From JAFDVL01 sp043736395 (lineage in GTDB: Bacteria; Acidobacteriota; Blastocatellia; RBC074), in the NCBI GenBank assembly GCA_043736395.1, contig JAYTCQ010000059.1, positions 1 through 15,222 on the forward strand: a stretch of DNA of 15,222 nucleotides, written 5' to 3'. The position numbers were made by a program, and so were the translations under genes. Position 1 is the stretch's first letter, and each line of letters starts with the position of its first letter. Under the pieces are notes generated by a model. That model did not search any database. It was not told the DNA's origin and worked only from the letters and a program-made list of their open reading frames with translations. Shown piece after piece: positions 8,004 through 14,478 of this stretch.

Positions 8004-8076
8004 GAAAGTGATGAGGAACGAGTGATGAGTATCAAGTGTCTTTCAACTCATTACTCATCACTTTCAACTCATTACT
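8004..8076. repeat. Inverted and direct repeats at the tetR end/flavoprotein start
   Basis: A perfect 12-base inverted repeat pairs 8004-8015 (GAAAGTGATGAG) with 8054-8065. Inside it, 8020-8030 pairs with 8046-8056 with one mismatch, so most of the segment can fold into one hairpin. A perfect 15-base direct repeat, TTTCAACTCATTACT, occurs at 8041-8055 and 8062-8076 (21-base period). The right half is translated as the end of the TetR-type protein, and the left half is the spacer before the flavoprotein gene. Confidence 0.85.
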
Positions 8077-8724
8077 TTTTCTCCCAATCCCATTCAGAAA
8101 TACATCCATGACCGGATCAACCAAGGGGGTCAGTTTAAATTTATGACGGCTTAGCACCCAATTCGTCACGGTTTCGTCCAATGCTCCGAAAATTACTTTG
8201 GAGACAATTTTCGGATTGAAATCAGCGCGGAAGACTCCTTGTTCTTGTCCGCGTTCAAGAATTTCGCGCAGGTGTTTCAGGTAATCCGCGAGCATCGTTT
8301 CAGAAAACTGCGCCATGAATTTCGTCGAGTGGCGAAATTCAACTTGAAACACTACCGCGAGCGCTTCATCCGCTTCGAGCGATTCAAAGTGGAGCCGCGC
8401 AAAATGTCGCAACTGTTCACGCGGGTCAGACAGCTCCGCTAATTCCTTGCGGGCACGAGCATTGAAAGCTTCCATCGCCGTATTAAAAATCGAAACCAGC
8501 AAATCATCTTTGTTTTTGAAATACAAATACACTGTGCCATCAGCGACTCCGGCGGCGCTTGCTACTTCGGAAACTTTTGCATTGAAATATCCCGAACGCG
8601 CAAAGACCTCAATCGCTCCACGCAGTATTGTAGCGGATTTCGCCTGCGCTTTTTCATCTGAGGTATGAGCCTTGCTCAGCTTAGATTTTTTAGATTTAAG
8701 GGTGGAATTTTTCGATACGTTCAT
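8032..8724 (-). CDS. TetR-family regulator, likely FadR-like repressor of beta-oxidation
   Basis: A 230-residue TetR-type repressor. A Lys/Ser-rich leader (1-30) precedes the DNA-binding domain ATILRGAIEVFARSGYFNAK, with the helix-turn-helix VSEVASAAGVADGTVYLYFKNK at about 51-72. The C-terminal ligand domain resembles the YsiA/FadR type, which binds long-chain acyl-CoA in Bacillus. It is first in a minus-strand run that continues with the flavoprotein, fadN-like and fadA-like genes, and a matching operator lies 44 bases upstream, so autoregulation and release by acyl-CoA is a reasonable inference. The last 14 residues are a seven-residue duplication (SNELKVM, SNELKDT) encoded by a 21-base tandem repeat belonging to the intergenic hairpin; they are unlikely to be part of the fold. 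No strong ribosome site is seen before the ATG at 8724. Confidence 0.88.
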   Translation of the reverse strand: MNVSKNSTLKSKKSKLSKAHTSDEKAQAKSATILRGAIEVFARSGYFNAKVSEVASAAGVADGTVYLYFKNKDDLLVSIFNTAMEAFNARARKELAELSDPREQLRHFARLHFESLEADEALAVVFQVEFRHSTKFMAQFSETMLADYLKHLREILERGQEQGVFRADFNPKIVSKVIFGALDETVTNWVLSRHKFKLTPLVDPVMDVFLNGIGRKSNELKVMSNELKDT

Positions 8725-8767
8725 GACAAATTTCAGGCTTCAAGAGCAGGGAAATCTGGTTAATAAA

Positions 8768-8788
8768 AATGAATGGTCATTCATTCAC
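8768..8788. promoter_or_regulatory. Palindromic operator, FadR-box-like
   Basis: The sequence AATGAATGGTCATTCATT (8768-8785) has 8-base arms around a GT centre. Read on the minus strand at 8788-8769 it gives GTGAATGAATGACCATTCAT, which agrees at 17 of 20 positions with the Bacillus FadR consensus as I remember it (WTGAATGAMTANTCATTCAW). It lies 44 bases upstream of the TetR-type start, in the 154-base region divergent from phosphofructokinase. A possible -10 (TATTAA on the minus strand, 8765-8760) adjoins it, but no good -35 is visible. Confidence 0.75.
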
Positions 8789-8878
8789 CGCGCAGCTTAG
8801 CCGAATTTTTTCAGGCGGGCAAGCCTAAATTTAAGACTCTTCTTGCACCTCTACACCGCTTGTGACAGCATCAAGGCA

Positions 8879-9991
8879 ATGAAAAATAAACCTGAAAAAT
8901 CTCCTCGCCGAATCGCGTTGGTCACTGGTGGCGGTGATTGTCCCGGACTCAATGCGGTGATCCGTGCTGTGGTGAAAGGCGCCTTGCATCGTGGCTGGGA
9001 AGTGTTCGGAATTGAGCGCGGATTTGAAGGCCTGCTCCACAAAGAGCGCGTACGGCAATTGGACGCCCAAGACATTCACGGCATCGCGCATCGCGGCGGG
9101 ACAATTCTAGGCACCACGAATCGCGGCAACCCTTTCCAATTCATTACCGAAAAACGCGGGAAAAAGGTGGTCGTAGACGTTTCGCAAAAAATTGTGAAGC
9201 GTTTTCACCAGCTCAAATTTGATTCGTTGATCACGATTGGCGGCGACGGAACCTTGCGAATTGCCCAGCAATTAGCCGAACTTGGAATTCCAATTATTGG
9301 CGTACCGAAAACGATTGATAACGATTTGGCCGTAACGGAAGTGTCGTTCGGATTCAATACCGCTGTGACGACGGCAACTGAAGCGATAGACAAATTGCAC
9401 GCAACTGCCGAATCTCACGAACGCGTGATGGTCGTCGAATTGATGGGGCATTACTCCGGTTGGATTGCGCTTTATGCGGGAATTGCCGGAGGTGCCGATG
9501 TCATTCTGATTCCTGAAATCCCTTTTGATCTGGATGCCGTAGCGCGAAAAATTCAGCATCGTTGGAGCGTCAATCGTCGCTTTGCAATCGTTGTGGTAGC
9601 GGAAGGCGCGAAATTTGCAGGCGGAGAATATTTCACGAAGCTGCGTGAAACCGGGCTTGATCTGCGCCTCGGCGGTGTGGCGGAATTTGTCGCCAGAGCA
9701 ATTCATCGCTTAACCGGACGCGAAACCCGGTCATTAGTTTTAGGGCATTTGCAGCGCGGCGGACAACCGACAACAACAGATCGGTTGTTGGCGACACGTT
9801 TCGGAGCCGCCGCCGTCCGTGCGATTGAACGCGGTGAACAAAACGTGATGGTCGCGCTCCAATCCTCTCAAATCGTGAGTGTGCCTTTGACCAAAGTCAT
9901 CAATAAAACTAAATTTGTACCATTGAATTCAGACATTATTTTGTCAGCCAGAGATTTAGGAATTTCGTTTGGAGATGAATTAAATGGATAA
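8879..9991 (+). CDS. pfkA: 6-phosphofructokinase, mixed ATP/PPi active-site signature
   Basis: This enzyme phosphorylates fructose 6-phosphate to the 1,6-bisphosphate, the committing step of glycolysis; it is cytosolic. With the ATG at 8879 it has 370 residues. The phosphate-binding GGGDCPGLNAVIRAV is at 17-31, GGDGT at 121-125, the catalytic PKTIDND at 143-149, MGHYSGWIAL at 189-198 and LGHLQRGGQPTTTDR at 288-302. The residue equal to E. coli Gly104 is Gly124, as in ATP users, whereas the one equal to Gly124 is Lys144, as in pyrophosphate users. That combination is known in the actinobacterial-type ATP enzymes, so ATP is the more likely donor. A TTG at 8843 would add 12 residues without family similarity. 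The start is preceded only by a close AAGG. The stop codon overlaps the next start by 8 bases, indicating coupled translation. Confidence 0.93.
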   Translation: MKNKPEKSPRRIALVTGGGDCPGLNAVIRAVVKGALHRGWEVFGIERGFEGLLHKERVRQLDAQDIHGIAHRGGTILGTTNRGNPFQFITEKRGKKVVVDVSQKIVKRFHQLKFDSLITIGGDGTLRIAQQLAELGIPIIGVPKTIDNDLAVTEVSFGFNTAVTTATEAIDKLHATAESHERVMVVELMGHYSGWIALYAGIAGGADVILIPEIPFDLDAVARKIQHRWSVNRRFAIVVVAEGAKFAGGEYFTKLRETGLDLRLGGVAEFVARAIHRLTGRETRSLVLGHLQRGGQPTTTDRLLATRFGAAAVRAIERGEQNVMVALQSSQIVSVPLTKVINKTKFVPLNSDIILSARDLGISFGDELNG

Positions 9992-10400
9992 CAATATCGA
10001 AGTAACGAGTGACGCTACGCGTGCCAAACTTGATCAGGTCAGCGGGGCCTTATTGCGGCTGCACAAAGCATTATTGGATGATGAACGGGCGATTTATGAA
10101 GTCGTGAATGGCCCGGTGACTTCACCGCATGTGATGTTTCAGATTGTTTTGAATCATCCACAATTTGCGTGGCTGGGAAAATTTTCTTCGTTGATTGTGT
10201 TGATTGACGAAGCCGCGTCTGTGCGCCGTCCCGCACCAGAAGCGACTTCGCAAAACTTGCTGGTAGAGGCTCGCGCGTTACTCAACTTTGAAATCGGAGA
10301 AAAAATTTTCGTCGAGCAATTTCAAAAAGCAATCAACAGAAGTATGCAGGTAAAAGACCTTTACGAAGAAGCCTTGAAAAGTATGGAGTCCAAACTTTAG
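9984..10400 (+). CDS. Conserved hypothetical protein translationally coupled to pfkA
   Basis: A 138-residue, soluble, mainly helical protein without signal or membrane segment. The start overlaps the phosphofructokinase stop (ATGGATAA) and has GGAG 10 bases upstream, so it is very likely a real, coupled gene. Recognisable blocks are LLRLHKALLDDERAIYEVV (23-41), GPVTSPHVMFQIVLNHPQFAWLGKFS (43-68) and LIVLIDEA (70-77). I recall similar unnamed proteins in other soil bacteria with the same order (helix, a Phe-Ala-Trp-Leu core, then the LIVxIDEA block), but I cannot attach a family name. The C-terminal half is charged and helical and ends inside a small palindrome. No function can be given; the link to phosphofructokinase may only be shared transcription. 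Confidence 0.8.
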   Translation: MDNNIEVTSDATRAKLDQVSGALLRLHKALLDDERAIYEVVNGPVTSPHVMFQIVLNHPQFAWLGKFSSLIVLIDEAASVRRPAPEATSQNLLVEARALLNFEIGEKIFVEQFQKAINRSMQVKDLYEEALKSMESKL

Positions 10401-10449
10401 TTTGCAGTAGCGTCGCGCTTCGCTGGCGTTCGCACGCTGAGGCGTGAAC
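10391..10449. repeat. Two small hairpins in the spacer after the pfk-linked gene
   Basis: CAAACT-TT-AGTTTG (10391-10404) is a perfect 6-bp palindrome spanning the stop codon of the preceding gene. Further on, CACGC (10433-10437) pairs with GCGTG (10442-10446), extended by GTT (10428-10430) pairing with AAC (10447-10449) across a 2-base bulge. Neither has a T run, so they are not typical terminators. The spacer of 68 bases shows no other signal apart from GGAA before the next start. Confidence 0.5.
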
Positions 10450-10468
10450 TCTGAGCGCTTGGAAAACA

Positions 10469-10819
10469 ATGGAAGAAATCGTCACCCTTTATCGTCCAAT
10501 TGGGCCTAAAGAATTAGAGCTGATTGCACAAACTGATTACCGCGAATTTCCTCCGCGCTTGCTAGATCAGCCGATTTTTTATCCGGTGCTCAACGAAGAA
10601 TACGCCACGAAGATTGCGCGTGATTGGAATACGAAATACGGTTCGAAAGTTGGTTACGTCACACGCTTTCAGGTGAAGAAAGAATTTCTTAATCGCTACG
10701 AAGTGCAAATCGTTGGCGGATCCGTGCATCAGGAATATTGGATTCCAGCGGAAGATTTGCCAGAATTTAATCGCAACATTGTTGGAAAAATCGAAGTCAT
10801 CGCAGAATTTCACCCATAA
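10469..10819 (+). CDS. Conserved hypothetical protein (YRPxG...QPIFYPVLN family)
   Basis: A 116-residue soluble protein. Distinct blocks are LYRPIGPKELELI (7-19), FPPRLLDQPIFYPVLNEEYA (27-46), KIARDWNTKYGSKVGYVTRF (48-67), and a closing EYWIPAEDLPEFNRNIVGKI. I remember widespread bacterial proteins with this pattern, some labelled ADP-ribosylation/crystallin J1, a label with weak support; no ADP-ribosyl-hydrolase motif is visible here. Length and ends fit a complete protein, and the ATG is preceded by a moderate GGAAAA. It stands between the pfk pair and the formimidoyltransferase gene, 18 bases before the latter. I cannot assign a function. Confidence 0.78.
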   Translation: MEEIVTLYRPIGPKELELIAQTDYREFPPRLLDQPIFYPVLNEEYATKIARDWNTKYGSKVGYVTRFQVKKEFLNRYEVQIVGGSVHQEYWIPAEDLPEFNRNIVGKIEVIAEFHP

Positions 10820-10837
10820 AAATAACACTACCCCGTT

Positions 10838-12361
10838 ATGAACAAAATCGTCGAATGCATCCCCAATTTCAGCGAAGGCCGAGACGCGAGTATTGTCAAA
10901 GCAATTACTGCCGCCATCGCTTCGATCCCGAATATTGTCGTCCTTGATCAAACCATGGACAGCGATCATCACCGCTCTGTCATTACGTTTGCCGGTGAAC
11001 CCGAAGCCGTGCTCGAAGCCGCAGTGTTGGCTGCGGCGCGGGCTTCGGAATTGATTGATCTGAACCATCACACAGGCGAGCATCCGCGGATGGGAGCGTT
11101 GGACGTGCTGCCGTTTGTCCCGATCAAAAATGTTACGATGGACGAATGTATACAGCTGGCGCAACGTGCCGGAGAACGCATCGCGGCGGAGCTGAAAATT
11201 CCTGTTTATCTTTATGAGTACGCAGCGACACGTTCGGATCGAATTGATCTGGCGAATGTGCGGCGCGGCGAATTTGAAGCATTACTGGAAGAAATTGAAA
11301 TCAATGAAGACCGCGCTCCTGATTACGGCGAAGCACAGGCGCATCCAACGGCGGGAGCGATTGCAGTTGGCGCGCGCGCTCCGTTAATTGCTTACAATAT
11401 AAATCTGGCGACAGAAGATTTGACGGTTGCAAAAAATATTGCCAAAGCTGTGCGTGGGCGAGATGGCGGATTACTTTACGTTAAAGCTTTAGGGTTTGAA
11501 TTGACGGCGCGGCGACAGGTACAAGTTTCGATGAACCTGGTGAATTACGAAGCGACTCCGGTGTTTCGTGTCTTTGAAATGGTGAAGCGGGAAGCGGAGC
11601 GTTATGGCGTCCGCGTGGCTGGCAGCGAAATTATTGGCCTGATTCCACAGGCGGCTTTGAATGCCAGCGCGGATTTTTATTTGCAGATTGAAAATTTCGA
11701 TCCGCGCATGACTTTAGAATATCGCTTGCAGGAAGCACTGGAGGCTGCGGAAGAAAAATCAAAAACAGATGAGCAAGGACTGCGTTCATTTGCGGAAGAT
11801 GTCGCCTCGCCGATGCCGACTCCGGGCAGTGGCGGCGTGATGGCGTATACAGGCGCATTGGCCGCTGCGCTCGGCACTATGGTTTGTCATCTTGCCGATG
11901 ATGACGGCGACGAAGTAGAAGAAATTCTGGCGGAACTCGAACAACTGAAAACTGACCTGCACGATTCAATTGCCGATGACGCTGAAAGTGCAGCGCGAAT
12001 CGAAGAAGCCGAGGCTTTGCCGGATGAAACTGAGGCCGAAGAATTGGCGCGACATAACGCGATTGAACTCGCGATAAAAGGTGCGATCGCAGTTCCTCTG
12101 CGCATTGCCGAAGGCTCGCTTCATACGCTGGAATTACTGAGCGAATTCACCGAAATGGAAGAAGCCGTAAGCCTGCCGGAATTGCCTGCCGCAGCACAGT
12201 TGGCACTCGCTACGATGCGCGGAGCCTATTACAATGTTTGTGCGAAACTCGCCGTGATTGAAGATGAAACGGCGCAGGCGCAACGTACGGAGATTGAAGA
12301 AATGATTGCGCGTGGACAGGAATTGGCGGATGAGACTGAAGATGCTTTTTTGCGGCGATGA
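10838..12361 (+). CDS. ftcD: Glutamate formimidoyltransferase/formimidoyl-THF cyclodeaminase, bifunctional
   Basis: The N-terminal domain moves the formimino group from formimidoylglutamate to tetrahydrofolate, and the C-terminal domain releases ammonia to give methenyl-THF, linking histidine breakdown to the folate pool. The transferase part (1-about 300) starts with IVECIPNFSEGRD; its catalytic His82 lies in NHHTGEHPRMGALDVLPFVP, the same number as in the mammalian enzyme. TAGAIAVGARAPLIAYNINL is at 171-190. The cyclodeaminase part (about 315-507) opens with SFAEDVASPMPTPG (317-330) and GALAAALGTMVCHL (339-352), and has RGAYYNVCAKLAVIED near 461-476. It is divergent: PTPGSGG replaces the usual PTPGGGS, and 353-405 is very acidic. 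No histidine-utilisation gene is adjacent. There is no obvious Shine-Dalgarno at the ATG, 18 bases after the previous gene. Confidence 0.9.
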   Translation: MNKIVECIPNFSEGRDASIVKAITAAIASIPNIVVLDQTMDSDHHRSVITFAGEPEAVLEAAVLAAARASELIDLNHHTGEHPRMGALDVLPFVPIKNVTMDECIQLAQRAGERIAAELKIPVYLYEYAATRSDRIDLANVRRGEFEALLEEIEINEDRAPDYGEAQAHPTAGAIAVGARAPLIAYNINLATEDLTVAKNIAKAVRGRDGGLLYVKALGFELTARRQVQVSMNLVNYEATPVFRVFEMVKREAERYGVRVAGSEIIGLIPQAALNASADFYLQIENFDPRMTLEYRLQEALEAAEEKSKTDEQGLRSFAEDVASPMPTPGSGGVMAYTGALAAALGTMVCHLADDDGDEVEEILAELEQLKTDLHDSIADDAESAARIEEAEALPDETEAEELARHNAIELAIKGAIAVPLRIAEGSLHTLELLSEFTEMEEAVSLPELPAAAQLALATMRGAYYNVCAKLAVIEDETAQAQRTEIEEMIARGQELADETEDAFLRR

Positions 12362-12371
12362 GAATATTAAA

Positions 12372-13061
12372 ATGCAAATAGACCAATCAAATCTAAATGA
12401 TGCCCGACTTTCGTTCCGTGCAATTGCTGCGCTGGAAATTATTTCTGTCATCAGTTCGGTCTTAATTACGGCGTGGGTACTGAATCCGCTGCAATTGAAT
12501 CAGCGCTGGTTGGAGGCTGTGCCTGGAACTTTAGCGTTGGCGTTGATGATGTACTCGCATTGGTTGAATGGTGAGACGCCACAGGTTTTGGGCTTTACCG
12601 GAAAACATTTTTGGCGTGCGCTGCGATTATTAATTTTGCCGATGCTCGTAGTCGGAGCGTTACTTTTTTTCATTGGTTATCAGGCACATTCGTTGAATTT
12701 TGGAGAGCGGTTTTGGCTGTCGTTATTGGTCGTTCCGTTCTGGGGGTTGACGCAGCAATATATTTTGCAGGGATTTATTTATCGCCGCTTAAAAAGAATT
12801 TTTCCGGCGCAAAATAGCTACATCATTATTCTGATAGCTGCGGTATTATTCGCGCTGGTGCATGCTCCAAACCTGCCGTTAATGTTTTTGACGCTGATCG
12901 GCGGAATCGTTTGGACGTGGGTGTACGCGTGCGCTCCAAATTTATTTGTGTTGGGTTTGTCGCACGGCGTGATGAGCGCAGTTGCCATGTTTTCGTTGCC
13001 CGCCTGGTTCTTACAGAGCATGAGCATCGGATATAAATATTTAATTTTTCAGAAATTTTAA
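12372..13061 (+). CDS. CPBP (Abi-type) intramembrane protein with glutamine-substituted motif
   Basis: A 229-residue protein with about six hydrophobic segments, related to the CPBP/CAAX-protease (Abi) family. The usual first motif, E-E-x-x-x-R, is here Q-Q-Y-I-L-Q (128-133) in QQYILQGFIYRRL. The second motif keeps its histidine (His164 in FALVHAPN), and the third keeps His198 in LGLSHGVMSAV. In typed family members the glutamates and histidines act in proteolysis, so this variant may be inactive or work differently; a QQ subgroup may exist more widely. The ATG at 12372 follows the ftcD stop by 10 bases. An ATG at 12342 overlapping ftcD is possible but gives a non-hydrophobic leader. Family placement is good; activity is unknown. 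Confidence 0.82.
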   Translation: MQIDQSNLNDARLSFRAIAALEIISVISSVLITAWVLNPLQLNQRWLEAVPGTLALALMMYSHWLNGETPQVLGFTGKHFWRALRLLILPMLVVGALLFFIGYQAHSLNFGERFWLSLLVVPFWGLTQQYILQGFIYRRLKRIFPAQNSYIIILIAAVLFALVHAPNLPLMFLTLIGGIVWTWVYACAPNLFVLGLSHGVMSAVAMFSLPAWFLQSMSIGYKYLIFQKF

Positions 13062-13065
13062 GGGG

Positions 13066-13161
13066 GAAGATGTTGGATGTTAGATGCTGGGAGTCGCGGA
13101 GAGTTCTTCTTAACATCTAGCATCCAACATCAAACATCTTTTTCTAACATCCAACATCTTC
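13066..13161. repeat. Inverted repeat array between the CPBP and SpoIIM-like genes
   Basis: A perfect 17-base inverted repeat pairs GAAGATGTTGGATGTTA (13066-13082) with 13145-13161. Between them, 13111-13131 is a further copy of the right arm with small changes (AACATCTAGCATCCAACATC). The segment is thus built from short ACATC/GATGT units and fills nearly the whole 102-base spacer, ending two bases before the SpoIIM-like ATG. It leaves no room for an ordinary ribosome site. Confidence 0.85.
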
Positions 13162-13163
13162 TT

Positions 13164-14129
13164 ATGCTGACTTTCATCGAAAAACGCAAAGCGAACTGGT
13201 TACGGTTAGAAGAATTAATTGCGCGCGTTCGGCAGCTGCGTGGCTTGCAGAAATTTTCGCGGGATGAAGTCAGAGAGCTGGGTAAGCTGTATCGCCGCAC
13301 TTCGACTGACCTGGCGATTGCACGTGAAGAATCCCGTGATCCGGGGTTAGTGAACTATTTGAATTCGCTCGTGATTCGTACGCACAGTGAAATTTATCGC
13401 AGCGAAGCCAAAGGATTTTCAGGGATCATTAATTTTTATCGTGATGAATTCCCCGCGATTTTTAGACAAACTTATCGTTACACTTTGGCGGTGTTTCTAA
13501 TATTTCTGGCGATTGCCATGTTCTCTTTTGTCGCGACTTCGCGTGACGAAGATTTTAGCGAACACGCGGGAATTCCTTCGGTGATGATCGGACATATTAA
13601 AGCCAATAAAATGTGGACAGATGATTTAATTGATAATGCCCCGAGCGGCGCGGCATTTATCATGGTGAATAACATCAAGGTTGGATTGCTGACGTTTGCC
13701 TTCAGCATTTTGCCAATCATTGGAACTGTGATGACTTTGATGCCGACGGCTTTGCAATTAGGCGCGGTCACTTCGTTGGCGATTAAGTACAAAATGACGA
13801 CGCTCAGCTTTTTTGTTTCGGGTCATGGAGTGCTGGAATTCATGGCGATTTTCATTGCAGGCGGAGCGGGGTTGATGCTGGGAATGGCGATTCTGGTTCC
13901 GGGTGAGCGAACACGCCGCGAGGCTTTGATTGAACGCGGAGCCATCGCGGTAAAATTGCTGGCGGGCTGCATTCCTTTACTCATTCTGGCGGGTTGTATT
14001 GAAGGATTTATCTCCCCGTTGCACATTCACCCAGCCTTTAAGTTTATTGTATCAGCAACGACAGCAGTTGTTTTAGCGGCGTACTTGGCGAAGCCTGCGC
14101 CTCCTGTGCTATTATCTTCAAAGTCTTAA
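13164..14129 (+). CDS. SpoIIM-like (stage II sporulation M / DUF95) membrane protein
   Basis: A 321-residue membrane protein. A charged, helical cytosolic part (1-100) contains SRDEVRELGKLYRRTSTDLA and GFSGIINFYRDEFPAIFRQT (84-103), followed by a first membrane helix (about 107-124). An extracytoplasmic stretch with HIKANKMWTDDLID precedes the family core NNIKVGLLTFAFSILPIIGT (169-188), then HGVLEFMAIFIAGGAGLMLG (221-240) and two more helices up to 309. These blocks match the SpoIIM/DUF95 family, found in many bacteria that do not sporulate and often beside RDD or MoxR genes, none of which are here. The ATG at 13164 is chosen because upstream in-frame codons (from 13077) lie within the intergenic repeat. 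No Shine-Dalgarno is visible. Function in non-sporulating bacteria is unknown. Confidence 0.85.
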   Translation: MLTFIEKRKANWLRLEELIARVRQLRGLQKFSRDEVRELGKLYRRTSTDLAIAREESRDPGLVNYLNSLVIRTHSEIYRSEAKGFSGIINFYRDEFPAIFRQTYRYTLAVFLIFLAIAMFSFVATSRDEDFSEHAGIPSVMIGHIKANKMWTDDLIDNAPSGAAFIMVNNIKVGLLTFAFSILPIIGTVMTLMPTALQLGAVTSLAIKYKMTTLSFFVSGHGVLEFMAIFIAGGAGLMLGMAILVPGERTRREALIERGAIAVKLLAGCIPLLILAGCIEGFISPLHIHPAFKFIVSATTAVVLAAYLAKPAPPVLLSSKS

Positions 14130-14145
14130 TTTATCAGGTGAATTT

Positions 14146-14418
14146 ATGGGCAAAACGCAATTAACGATTTTACAGAAAAACGGAATGTTTTCATTTCTCG
14201 GCTACATCAACGCGCATCAGCTGAAACTGGATGCAATGTCTGATGCCGAATTCCAGAAAATGATTGCGGTAGTCAAGCTCGATCCGCGCGAAGGTCAGCC
14301 GATGCTTAAGCAATTTGATACCAGCAGCGAAGCCCTGACCAGTTATGAAGGCGCGATTCATACCAGCATTGAACGCGGCTGGGAAGTTGTCTTTCGCGGA
14401 CTGCCAATGTACGGCTAA
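14146..14418 (+). CDS. Small hypothetical protein
   Basis: A 90-residue soluble protein that I do not recognise. It has no signal peptide, membrane segment or cysteine. The ATG has a good ribosome site (CAGGTG, 14134-14139), and it begins 16 bases after the SpoIIM-like stop, which supports a real, co-transcribed gene. Visible blocks are LTILQKNGMFSFLGYINAHQ, a central helix SDAEFQKMIAVVKLD (37-51), and a final TSIERGWEVVFRGLPMYG (73-90) that looks like a beta strand with a Gly-Trp turn. The composition is typical of its neighbours, with no sign of foreign origin. Confidence 0.65.
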   Translation: MGKTQLTILQKNGMFSFLGYINAHQLKLDAMSDAEFQKMIAVVKLDPREGQPMLKQFDTSSEALTSYEGAIHTSIERGWEVVFRGLPMYG

Positions 14419-14478
14419 TTTTTCACCATTGCATCTCTAAATATTTCCTGCCTCAGCCTGACAAGAAATCTTATATTT

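Noticed and set aside
8004..8076. Possible CRISPR-like array from the repeated units
   Set aside because: Only two direct copies with overlapping inverted symmetry and no regular unique spacers; it is a hairpin repeat.
9272..9706. 144-codon minus-strand frame within pfkA
   Set aside because: It is antisense to the catalytic core of phosphofructokinase and has no domain of its own.
10562..11164. 200-codon minus-strand frame across the hypothetical gene and ftcD
   Set aside because: It spans two plus-strand genes with good family matches; its composition is that of a reverse-frame artefact.
13077..13163. Upstream extension of the SpoIIM-like protein
   Set aside because: The added 29 residues are encoded by the intergenic inverted repeat and do not match the family.
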